In this document: positions 8,961-16,329 of the stretch, piece after piece
Layout: each line of letters opens with the position of its first letter
How positions within the stretch are numbered: position 1 is the first letter of the stretch
Source of the DNA: an uncultured Bacteroidota bacterium
GTDB taxonomy: Bacteria; Bacteroidota; Bacteroidia; Bacteroidales; F082
Assembly (NCBI GenBank): GCA_937912115.1
Contig: CALDOI010000049.1
Location: 33,923-97,922 of the forward strand
Reading direction: 5' to 3'
DNA: 64,000 bases
Translations under genes and position numbers: made by a program
Notes under the pieces: generated by a model
What the model saw: the letters and a program-made list of their open reading frames with translations, nothing else
Told to the model about the DNA's origin: nothing
Databases searched by the model: none

Positions 8961-9836
8961 ATGGCACAAGTTAGTTTTGACGAATTACTTGACGCAGGTG
9001 TACATTTTGGACATTTGCGCAGGAAGTGGAATCCTAACATGGCTCCTTATATATTTATGGAGCGTAATGGAATTCACATAATTGATCTGTATAAAACACA
9101 GGCGAAGCTTGAAGAAGCACAAAACGCTATTAAACAAATAGCAAAATCAGGACGAAGAATTCTTTTCGTTGCAACAAAAAAGCAAGCGAAATCGTTGGTT
9201 TCGGAACTGGTACAAAAGGTTAATATGCCTTATGTTACTGAACGTTGGCCCGGTGGTATGCTTACAAACTTTGCTACTATCCGTAAAGCAATTCGCAAGA
9301 TGACCAACATTGATAAGATGGCTTCAACAAATTCATGGACCAACTTATCAAAAAGAGAAAAACTTCAAATTACTCGTGAAAGAGCAAAACTGGAAAAAAA
9401 CCTTGGTAGTATTGCTGATATGAGCAGACTTCCAGCGGCACTTTTTATTGTTGATATCAATAATGAAAAAATAGCTGTTGCTGAAGCAAGAAAGTTGAAT
9501 ATCCCAATTTTCGCGATGGTTGATACAAATACTGATCCAACATTGGTTGATTTTGCAATCCCGGCAAATGACGATGCATCAAAATCAATTTTCCTAATTG
9601 TTAACTCAATTGTTCAAGCCATTGGCGAAGGATTAAACGAGCGTAAATTAGCCAAAGAAAAACAAGATATTATTGACGAGGCTGAAGAAAACGATGAAGA
9701 TGTAGATATCAAATCAAAATCAGAAGCTATTGTTAATGCTGAAGAAGACGCTGACAAATCAGCTGAAAAAGGAGCTGATAAATCAGTTGACAGCAAACCA
9801 AAGCGTAAAAGGAAGCCCATTTCCAAAAATAATTAA
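8961..9836 (+). CDS. rpsB: 30S ribosomal protein S2 with charged C-terminal extension
   Basis: Small-subunit protein needed for S1 binding and late assembly. The core (residues 1-225) is typical: VSFDELLDAGVHFGH, RKWNPNMAPYIF, RWPGGMLTNFATI, FAIPANDDASKSI. After that comes an extension of about 60 residues, first acidic (EENDEDVD), then repeats of a DKSA/DKSV unit, then a basic KPKRKRKP end. Bacteroidota S2 proteins often carry such tails. A 108-bp gap separates it from rpsI and holds a small TTGGA/TCCAA inverted repeat (8865-8886) that might be a leader structure. Confidence 0.97.
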   Translation: MAQVSFDELLDAGVHFGHLRRKWNPNMAPYIFMERNGIHIIDLYKTQAKLEEAQNAIKQIAKSGRRILFVATKKQAKSLVSELVQKVNMPYVTERWPGGMLTNFATIRKAIRKMTNIDKMASTNSWTNLSKREKLQITRERAKLEKNLGSIADMSRLPAALFIVDINNEKIAVAEARKLNIPIFAMVDTNTDPTLVDFAIPANDDASKSIFLIVNSIVQAIGEGLNERKLAKEKQDIIDEAEENDEDVDIKSKSEAIVNAEEDADKSAEKGADKSVDSKPKRKRKPISKNN

Positions 9837-9864
9837 CAGGTAATAACTTATAACTGTATAAGAT

Positions 9865-10692
9865 ATGAAGATAACTGCCCAACAAGTAAATGAACTTAGA
9901 AAACGTACCGGAGCAGGTATGATGGATTGTAAGAATGCTTTGGTTGAAACTGAAGGCGACATGGAGAAAGCCATTGACGTTCTAAGGAAAAAAGGCCAAA
10001 AAGTTGCTGCAAAACGTGCTGATCGCTCCGCAACAGAAGGTGTTGTTCTTGCAAAAGTTAGTGGTGATTTAAAGTTTGCAGCTGCCGTTATGGTAAATTG
10101 CGAAACTGACTTTGTTGCTAAAAATACCGACTTTATTACATTCACTCAAAGTATTCTTGATTTTGCTGTTGAAAATAAAGCAAAGGATATTAATGCTTTA
10201 AAAGCACTTGTTCTTGATGGTCGTACTGTGGACGAATTAATCACTGACCAAACTGGAGTAATTGGTGAAAAAATTGAATTAGGTCGTTTCGAAATCGTTG
10301 AATCAGAAAGCACATATGCTTATATTCATCCCGGAAACAGAATTGCTACTATAGCAGGTTTCAACAATTGTGGTGATGCACTTGCTGAAGCTGGAAAAAA
10401 TATTGTTATGCAAATAGCTGCAATGGATCCAGTTGCTTTAAATAAAGAAGGCGTTTCAGAAGATATGATTAAACGTGAAATTGAAATTGGCATGGATCAA
10501 GCTCGTCAAGAAGGAAAACCTGAAGAAATGCTTGAAAAAATAGCCATGGGTAAATTGAATAAATTCTACAAAGAAAGCACTTTACTTAACCAATCTTTTA
10601 TTAAAGATAGTAAAAAATCTGTTAGCCAATATTTACAAGATGTTGAAAAAGGGTTAACTGTTACTGATTTTAAAAGATTGGCACTGGCATAA
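9865..10692 (+). CDS. tsf: Translation elongation factor Ts
   Basis: Guanine-nucleotide exchange factor that recycles EF-Tu. The N-terminal UBA-like domain (VNELRKRTGAGMMDCKNAL) and the core with CETDFVAKN are clear; 275 residues is the standard length. It lies 28 bp after rpsB, the near-universal rpsB-tsf pair, and ends the operon at a strong terminator 22 bp downstream. Confidence 0.98.
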   Translation: MKITAQQVNELRKRTGAGMMDCKNALVETEGDMEKAIDVLRKKGQKVAAKRADRSATEGVVLAKVSGDLKFAAAVMVNCETDFVAKNTDFITFTQSILDFAVENKAKDINALKALVLDGRTVDELITDQTGVIGEKIELGRFEIVESESTYAYIHPGNRIATIAGFNNCGDALAEAGKNIVMQIAAMDPVALNKEGVSEDMIKREIEIGMDQARQEGKPEEMLEKIAMGKLNKFYKESTLLNQSFIKDSKKSVSQYLQDVEKGLTVTDFKRLALA

Positions 10693-10713
10693 TCAAAACA
10701 AATTATATTAAAG

Positions 10714-10743
10714 AAGCCGATTCGTTTGAATCGGCTTTTTTTT
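10714..10743 (+). terminator. Strong intrinsic terminator of the ribosomal operon
   Basis: AAGCCGATTC (10714-10723), loop GTTT, GAATCGGCTT (10728-10737), followed by Ts to 10743. The 10-bp perfect stem with U-tract is a textbook terminator after tsf. Confidence 0.95.
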
Positions 10744-10759
10744 GTGTGTGTTTTTTACA

Positions 10760-10772
10760 TAATTTAGCAAAA
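10760..10772 (+). promoter_or_regulatory. Putative promoter element TAATTTAGCAAAA (copy 1)
   Basis: This 13-mer lies upstream of the first of two tandem barrel genes and recurs exactly at 11588-11600 upstream of the second. TAATTTAG is one base off the TAnnTTTG -7 box. The recurrence in a matching position supports a duplicated promoter. Confidence 0.5.
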
Positions 10773-10832
10773 ACAAGATACCTGATTTGGATGATAAAAT
10801 TCCTACATCGCTTCGAACCCAATGTTAGTTCA

Positions 10833-11534
10833 ATGAAAAAAGTGAATAAACCAATTGTTATCTTTTTAGCCCTATTGTTTTCCACATCGATTTTTGCCCA
10901 AAACTTTAATTCTCAGTCCAAATCAAGGGTAAATGACATAAAAAATAGATTTTATCTAAGAGTTGGATTTTCAACTCCATCATGGAAGTATTATGGGTAC
11001 AACAATGCCAATGAACTTAAATCAGCATTAGGGGTTGAATCTAAAATTGGTGCTAATTTTGAAATTGGATCAATTTTTATGTTGAATAAGATTAACCTTG
11101 GCCCAGGATTACGTTTTGGAATTAATGCCGATTATGTATCTTTCAAAGCTCAGGTTTTTAATTTACCTGGAAGCGATAACCTATATAACCTTTTTATAGG
11201 CTCTAAGGTTGGTCCATCATTAACTTATATGCCCGAAAAGGGATTATCGTTTGATATTTACGCAAAACTAAACCCAATATGGGTTGCTTCAATTTATTAT
11301 AATAAACAGAATTATGATGCCGGACTGGAAACATATCTTGGTTATGTTCAACTCATGTATTCTTTCGGAATTAATGTTAAGCTCGCATTTTTAATGGTAG
11401 GTTTTGAATATGAAATAGGAAGCATGAAATTAAAAAATAACTCCAAAGGAGAGTATTGGGGAAATGCATCCGATCCTAACAGCAATCTTACTCCAATGCC
11501 TGGTTTTAATCTTACTTTAGGCTTAAGTTTTTAA
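10833..11534 (+). CDS. Outer-membrane beta-barrel-like protein (tandem copy 1)
   Basis: Secreted protein of unknown role, 233 residues from the ATG at 10833. That start is chosen because it gives a clean signal peptide (basic start MKKVNK, hydrophobic core, cleavage after FAQ); the upstream frame extension has none. The mature part alternates hydrophobic and polar residues in short strands and ends in Phe (NLTLGLSF), as outer-membrane barrels do. It shares long blocks with the next gene (KAQVFNL, YVQLMYS, GINVKLA, GFEYE), so the two are tandem paralogues. It could be a small porin-like or structural barrel; I do not recognise a named family. Confidence 0.8.
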   Translation: MKKVNKPIVIFLALLFSTSIFAQNFNSQSKSRVNDIKNRFYLRVGFSTPSWKYYGYNNANELKSALGVESKIGANFEIGSIFMLNKINLGPGLRFGINADYVSFKAQVFNLPGSDNLYNLFIGSKVGPSLTYMPEKGLSFDIYAKLNPIWVASIYYNKQNYDAGLETYLGYVQLMYSFGINVKLAFLMVGFEYEIGSMKLKNNSKGEYWGNASDPNSNLTPMPGFNLTLGLSF

Positions 11535-11587
11535 TTGAAGCACTTTTCTTGGTGTTTTTCACTCCTTATTTTTTAAAGTTATTTTTC

Positions 11588-11600
11588 TAATTTAGCAAAA
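11588..11600 (+). promoter_or_regulatory. Putative promoter element TAATTTAGCAAAA (copy 2)
   Basis: Exact second copy of the 13-mer found before the first paralogue (10760-10772), 64 nt before the next start codon. It suggests that the gene was duplicated together with its promoter. Confidence 0.5.
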
Positions 11601-11664
11601 TTATAAGTATTCGAATAACTAGTATTCAAGGTTTATCCCACTATAAAAACAAAACCTCAATAAA

Positions 11665-12372
11665 ATGAACAAACTTCTACTACTTTTTTTTATAGGTATC
11701 TCATTAACTTGTTTTTCGCAAGATTTTGAATCGGGCGATATAAATAAAAAATCATACGTTCGTGTTGGCATATCTATACCATCATGGCAATACTATGGAT
11801 TTAATGGAAAGACCAATATGTCGGATAATATCTCTGCGTTTTTATATGAAAAGAATCCAGATTTATTAAACTCCGAGCTGACGGGTAGGATAGGTGGTAT
11901 TTTTGAAATAGGTGTGATTTTTCCACTAAATAGCATTAATGTTGGCGACCACCTGAGATTTGGCATAAACGTTGATTGGCTAACACTTAAGGCTCAAGTT
12001 TTCAATCTTCAGGGAAGTAAAAATATCTATAATGGTTTTGCCGCTTCTAAAATCGGGCCTTCATTCACATATGCTCCTGCAAAAGCTGTTGCATTCGATA
12101 TTTATGCAAAGATTTGTCCGGTATGGGCTGCTGCCATATACAATAATCATCAGGATGCTGATGGCAACATTGATGTTTATCGTGGATTTGTACAACTTAT
12201 GTATTCAACAGGGATAAATGTAAAACTTGCCATAATTATGATTGGGTTTGAATATGAATTTGGTGGATTAAAACTGAAAAACAGCGGTGACGTTTACTAT
12301 GGTAATGCAAAAGATGATAGTAATAAAACTCCAATGTCAGGATTTAATGCAACTATTGGATTTTGTTTTTGA
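11665..12372 (+). CDS. Outer-membrane beta-barrel-like protein (tandem copy 2)
   Basis: Paralogue of the preceding gene, 235 residues with a signal peptide (MNKLLLLFFIGISLTCFSQ). The shared core includes SxPSWxYYGxN, LRFGINxDW/Y, LKAQVFNLQGS, FDIYAK, GFVQLMYS and GFEYEFG. It ends with ATIGFCF, again a terminal aromatic residue expected of a barrel. It has an insertion after the first strand (about 10 residues) compared with copy 1. Function unknown; each copy has its own promoter-like element, so they may be expressed separately. Confidence 0.8.
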   Translation: MNKLLLLFFIGISLTCFSQDFESGDINKKSYVRVGISIPSWQYYGFNGKTNMSDNISAFLYEKNPDLLNSELTGRIGGIFEIGVIFPLNSINVGDHLRFGINVDWLTLKAQVFNLQGSKNIYNGFAASKIGPSFTYAPAKAVAFDIYAKICPVWAAAIYNNHQDADGNIDVYRGFVQLMYSTGINVKLAIIMIGFEYEFGGLKLKNSGDVYYGNAKDDSNKTPMSGFNATIGFCF

Positions 12373-12454
12373 TTCAATAAATCATTATTGCGTTTTTTGG
12401 GCAAAACTCTTTTAAATAACTCTTCATTTTATCACTTCAAATAACTGATATTTG

Positions 12455-12462
12455 TATTTTTG
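12455..12462 (+). promoter_or_regulatory. -7 box (TATTTTTG) for the ferredoxin reductase gene
   Basis: TATTTTTG is an exact TAnnTTTG match followed by CG, 25 nt before the ATG at 12488. It rules out the upstream alternative start at 12452, which would lie before transcription begins. Confidence 0.65.
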
Positions 12463-12487
12463 CGCATCAATAATAATAGTGCAAAAA

Positions 12488-13297
12488 ATGGATTTCTCAG
12501 ATCAATTAAACTGTGTAATTACTCAATCGGTTCAAGTATCACCGATTATGAAAATAATTAAGGTTAAACCTGATGGTTGGAAACTGCCAGCATTCGATGC
12601 AGGTCAATTTGTAGCCCTTGGTTTACCTCCCAATTCATCTCGATGTGCAGCAGCTACCGACGAATTTGAGCCTCCAAAACCAGATAAATTAATACGTCGC
12701 GCATATTCAATTGCTTCATCATCAACAGAAGATACCATTGAGTTTTATGTTACACTTGTGCATTCAGGTCAATTAACACCCAGATTGTTCGACCTTGTTA
12801 TTGGAGATAGAATATGGATGGGTAAAAAAGCCGTAGGCATGTTTACACTTGATCAAATTGCTCCAAACAGGAACGTGATATTAATAGCCACAGGAACCGG
12901 AGTTGCTCCTTATATGAGCATGTTACGATCAAATGCTTTGTTACGTTCAGGAAAGATAGTAGTTGTTCATGGGGCAGCAAATAGTTGGGATTTGGGGTAT
13001 TCTTCAGAGCTAAAATTATTGGACAGCATGTTTTCAAACTTTAAGTATCACCCCACAATTACTGAGCCCGACAAAGAACCTTCGGGGTGGAATGGAGATA
13101 CCAGATTTATTGGCAACATATGGGAATCAGGCTTAGTTGACGAATTGGTTGGCACAAAACCATTACCTGCTAATACTGATGTTTTTCTTTGTGGAAATCC
13201 CAGAATGGTTGATGGTATGAAAGAGTTATTGTACAAAGATGGATTTAAGGACCACAAGAAAAAAAGTCCGGGAGAAATTCATGCGGAAGAATTCTAG
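12488..13297 (+). CDS. Ferredoxin-NADP(+) reductase, Fpr type
   Basis: FAD enzyme passing electrons between NADPH and ferredoxin or flavodoxin. The FAD-binding barrel carries RAYSIASSS (residues 71-79), the RxYS signature; the NADP domain carries ATGTGVAPYMSML and the closing FLCGNPRMVDGM. The start is ATG at 12488 (269 residues), supported by the promoter just upstream. A 58-residue BFD-type [2Fe-2S] protein follows 17 bp downstream and is probably its partner. The flavin-stacking C-terminal end (GEIHAEEF, ending in an aromatic residue) is present. Confidence 0.9.
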   Translation: MDFSDQLNCVITQSVQVSPIMKIIKVKPDGWKLPAFDAGQFVALGLPPNSSRCAAATDEFEPPKPDKLIRRAYSIASSSTEDTIEFYVTLVHSGQLTPRLFDLVIGDRIWMGKKAVGMFTLDQIAPNRNVILIATGTGVAPYMSMLRSNALLRSGKIVVVHGAANSWDLGYSSELKLLDSMFSNFKYHPTITEPDKEPSGWNGDTRFIGNIWESGLVDELVGTKPLPANTDVFLCGNPRMVDGMKELLYKDGFKDHKKKSPGEIHAEEF

Positions 13298-13314
13298 AAT
13301 AAATAAACAAGAAT

Positions 13315-13491
13315 ATGGATAATGATGAAATAATCTGCAACTGTATGCAGATAACTAGAGGCGAAATTATTGAGGCGATAAAAGCCGGTAATCTAACCAT
13401 TGAAAAAATAGGCGACGAAACAGAAGCTGGTACAGTTTGTGGAAGTTGCCACGATGAACTGGAAGATATAATTAAAGAATTTGTTGGATAA
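13315..13491 (+). CDS. Small BFD-type [2Fe-2S] protein
   Basis: A 58-residue gene that is easily missed because of its size. Cysteines at 8, 10, 42 and 45 give C-x-C ... C-x2-C in ICNCMQITRGE and GTVCGSCHDEL, the signature of the BFD-like [2Fe-2S] fold found in bacterioferritin-associated ferredoxin and in NifU/nitrite reductase middle domains. It starts 17 bp after the ferredoxin-NADP reductase and ends at a terminator, so the two form a probable electron-transfer pair. In other bacteria Bfd with Fpr mobilises iron from bacterioferritin; no bacterioferritin is nearby, so that role is only a possibility. Confidence 0.88.
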   Translation: MDNDEIICNCMQITRGEIIEAIKAGNLTIEKIGDETEAGTVCGSCHDELEDIIKEFVG

Positions 13492-13518
13492 TACAATTAC
13501 TTAATACTTATAATATAG

Positions 13519-13552
13519 GCCTCATTTGCTAATCGTAGATGGGGCTTTTTTA
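13519..13552 (+). terminator. Intrinsic terminator after the reductase/BFD pair
   Basis: GCCTCAT (13519-13525) pairs with ATGGGGC (13539-13545) with one T-G wobble, 13-nt loop, followed by seven Ts. It ends the two-gene operon. Confidence 0.85.
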
Positions 13553-13635
13553 TAGTCACCTTACTGAAAAGTAGGCGCAAAACTGAAATAATAAATTCTA
13601 TTTCACATATTCACTCTACTAATTACTGGTTTCCC

Positions 13636-13643
13636 TACCTTTG
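13636..13643 (+). promoter_or_regulatory. -7 box (TACCTTTG) for mutS2
   Basis: TACCTTTG is an exact TAnnTTTG match ending only 5 nt before the mutS2 ATG at 13649. The predicted start of transcription then falls at or next to the start codon, so the mRNA would be leaderless or nearly so. Confidence 0.6.
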
Positions 13644-13648
13644 CAACC

Positions 13649-16078
13649 ATGAACTATCCTGCTAACTTTGAGCAAAAAATAGGCTTTGATCAGATAAAGC
13701 AAAACCTCAGCCAATTGTGTATAAGCACAATGGGGGAGCAATTTGTTGACAAACTGAGGTTTTCATCAAATTTAAGTTTAATTAAAAAACTTCTGGAACA
13801 GTCCAGCGAATTCGTTAAACTATTGACTACTGGAAAAGCTTTTCCGGCAAATGATTTTTTTGATCTTCGTAACGAACTTTCACAATTAAAAACGCCGGGA
13901 AGTTATATCGAACAGGAAGTTCTGTTCAACCTTAAAGCATCTTTGTTTACAATTAATGAGATATTATTTTATTTTAAAGAAACAGAAGAAGACGCCTATC
14001 CTGAGCTGAAAAACTTGGTATTTCAAGTTAACTTTCCTTCAGAATTATTACCAGAGGCCGAAAGAATTATTGATGAAAAAGGTGACATAAGAGATAATGC
14101 ATCTGAAAACCTTAAGCGCATCCGACAAAGTATCACAGGGAAACATCGACAAGTATTCCGTGAAACTAAAAAAGCATTTGAGCATGCCAAAAAATCTGGT
14201 TTTGTTCCTGATAATTCTGAAGTTACAATAAGAAATGGCCGTTCGGTTATTCCATTAAAAGTTGCTGATAAACGTTCGATAGGTGGAATTATTCACGATG
14301 AATCTTCAACCGGACAAACCGTATTCGTTGAGGCTCCTATTTCCTTTGAGATAAATAATGAGATCAAAGAATTGGAAAGTGAAGAAAGACGGGAAATTAT
14401 TAAAATCCTTGTCATATTTACTGATAAATTGCGCCCTTCAATACCAGATTTATTTGATGCCTATCGATTTCTGGGACTGATAGATTTTATTCGAGCAAAA
14501 GCTCTTTTCTCGGTTAAAACAAAAGCAGCCCAACCAACTATTTCGAAAACACTGCCAATCGACATCAGAAATGCAAAGCATCCACTACTATATATAACAT
14601 TAAGAGAACAAAAAAAGAAAGTTGTTCCTTTGGAACTTGAACTTTCATCTGAGAACAGAATACTAATTATATCCGGCCCAAACGCCGGAGGCAAATCCGT
14701 TTGCTTAAAAACAGTTGGTTTGCTTCAATATATGTTACAATGTGGGCTACTAGTTTGCGCTTCACCCGATAGTGTTTTCAAGATATTTGACAATCTATTT
14801 ATTGATATTGGTGATGAACAATCGATTGAAAATGATCTAAGTACCTACAGCTCCCACTTGCTTAACATGAAGCACTTTTTGCGTCATTCAAACAGCAATA
14901 CTCTTGTTCTAATAGATGAATTTGGCACTGGTACAGAACCACAACTTGGAGGAGCAATTGCGGAAGCTACACTTGAACAGCTAAATGAAAAAGAAACCTA
15001 TGGCGTTATAACAACGCACTATACAAATATAAAATTGGCTGCCGAAAGAATGCAGGGAATAGTAAATGGAGCCATGCTCTTCGACTCGAAAGAAATGCAA
15101 CCACTTTATAAACTCCAGATCGGAAAACCTGGTAGCTCATTTGCTTTTGAAATTGCCAGAAAAATTGGATTTCCTGAACATGTACTTAACGAAGCAAAAA
15201 AGAAAAGTGGTGGTAAACATGTGCGTTTCGATCAGCAATTGCAACAACTGGAAATTGATAAAATAAAGCTCGAAAAACAACAACAAAAAATTGATTCATC
15301 AGATGCAAATCTTAATAGGATGATTGATGAATACAGCGAACTGATTTCAAAACTTGAAAAATCAAAAAAGCAAATAATAAAGGATGCTCAGGATAAAGCA
15401 TTAACAATAATTGAGTCTTCAAACAAAGCTGTAGAAAAAACAATTCGTGATATTAAAGAAGCTGATGCTGACAAAACCAAAACCCGGGAAATAAGGCAAG
15501 AGCTTATTAGGAAAAAGGAAGAACTAAAAGTTAACCCGGGCAATTTAATAGAAAAGAAAAAGGACACACAAAGCAAGAAACAAGATAAAAAGCACCAAAC
15601 AAAGTCAGAAATTGATAATAAACCTCTCAAGCCGGGCGACTTTGTAAAAGTAATGGATTCAAGTATCGTAGGTGAAATTATATCTTTAGTAGGTGATGAT
15701 GCTGAGATTAATGTAAATGATGTTAAGCTTAAAACTTCCATTTCAAAACTTGTTAAGACAAATGCTCCCAAGCAAAACATCAAAAGACGATCAGGATATA
15801 ATGATATCGTAAGCGATCTCAATCAAAAGGCAGCAAATTTTCAATTAAGTATCGATTTGCGAGGAAAGCGTGCCGATGAAGCCATGTCACTGTTGCAAAA
15901 ATACATTGATGAAGCTATTCTTCTAAATATGAAAGAAATTAGCATCCTACATGGTAAAGGCTATGGTATACTAAGGGAGATTATCCGCGAATATCTTCAA
16001 AGTGTTGATGAAATTAATCATTATGGCGATGCACCCCTTGAGATGGGAGGTTCAGGTATAACTAGGGTAAGTTTCTAG
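13649..16078 (+). CDS. mutS2: MutS2 family ATPase/endonuclease
   Basis: MutS paralogue that, in other bacteria, suppresses homologous recombination or rescues collided ribosomes. Parts in order: MutS-type core and lever region (1-310); ABC-type ATPase with Walker A GPNAGGKS (near 342) and Walker B LVLIDEFGTGTEP (near 425); a long Lys/Glu-rich coiled coil (about 520-660); and a C-terminal Smr nuclease domain with SIDLRGKRADEA and LHGKGYGIL (from about 735). Length 809 is normal. There is no mismatch-recognition N-terminal domain, which separates it from MutS1. It stands alone with its own promoter. Confidence 0.95.
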   Translation: MNYPANFEQKIGFDQIKQNLSQLCISTMGEQFVDKLRFSSNLSLIKKLLEQSSEFVKLLTTGKAFPANDFFDLRNELSQLKTPGSYIEQEVLFNLKASLFTINEILFYFKETEEDAYPELKNLVFQVNFPSELLPEAERIIDEKGDIRDNASENLKRIRQSITGKHRQVFRETKKAFEHAKKSGFVPDNSEVTIRNGRSVIPLKVADKRSIGGIIHDESSTGQTVFVEAPISFEINNEIKELESEERREIIKILVIFTDKLRPSIPDLFDAYRFLGLIDFIRAKALFSVKTKAAQPTISKTLPIDIRNAKHPLLYITLREQKKKVVPLELELSSENRILIISGPNAGGKSVCLKTVGLLQYMLQCGLLVCASPDSVFKIFDNLFIDIGDEQSIENDLSTYSSHLLNMKHFLRHSNSNTLVLIDEFGTGTEPQLGGAIAEATLEQLNEKETYGVITTHYTNIKLAAERMQGIVNGAMLFDSKEMQPLYKLQIGKPGSSFAFEIARKIGFPEHVLNEAKKKSGGKHVRFDQQLQQLEIDKIKLEKQQQKIDSSDANLNRMIDEYSELISKLEKSKKQIIKDAQDKALTIIESSNKAVEKTIRDIKEADADKTKTREIRQELIRKKEELKVNPGNLIEKKKDTQSKKQDKKHQTKSEIDNKPLKPGDFVKVMDSSIVGEIISLVGDDAEINVNDVKLKTSISKLVKTNAPKQNIKRRSGYNDIVSDLNQKAANFQLSIDLRGKRADEAMSLLQKYIDEAILLNMKEISILHGKGYGILREIIREYLQSVDEINHYGDAPLEMGGSGITRVSF

Positions 16079-16239
16079 TGCTTGTAATAGTTGGGTAGCG
16101 AAATATAACTATTGAAGTATTTCTAGTATTCTTTCTCAATACTTCATGAATCCCAATTTAAACTACTGATAATCTGGCATTTTCCTAAATAACAATTTCC
16201 TCTGCAATTAAACAACACCATTTAAAAAAAATAATTAAA

Positions 16240-16270
16240 TTTGCTAAACAATTATATGTTCATACATATG
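16240..16270 (+). promoter_or_regulatory. Promoter of the mannoside PUL plus arm (susC)
   Basis: TTTG at 16240-16243 and TACATATG at 16263-16270 are 19 nt apart, matching the phylum's promoter with one mismatch in the -7 box (TAcaTaTG for TAnnTTTG). The -7 box lies inside an inverted repeat (see 16254-16275). The leader to the susC ATG at 16330 is about 50 nt. Confidence 0.6.
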
Positions 16271-16275
16271 TACAT
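16254..16275 (+). promoter_or_regulatory. Putative GntR operator (site 1), upstream of susC
   Basis: ATATGT-TCAT-ACATAT (16254-16269) is a perfect 6-bp inverted repeat with a 4-nt spacer, extended by GTACAT to 16275. Its GT-N4-AC centre is like HutC-type GntR operators. A near-identical pattern, in the same direction relative to transcription, lies before the minus arm (32958-32981). It covers the -7 box, which suits repression. The regulator is inferred to be the GntR protein at 29893-30627. Confidence 0.65.
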
Positions 16276-16329
16276 TTACACAGGTTGGCTTTTTCAACTC
16301 AATAATGTTGATATCAAATTATAAATAAC

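Noticed and set aside
15388..15822. 144-codon open frame antisense to mutS2
   Set aside because: It is the mirror of the Lys/Glu-rich coiled coil of MutS2, giving an artificial Ser/Leu-rich product.
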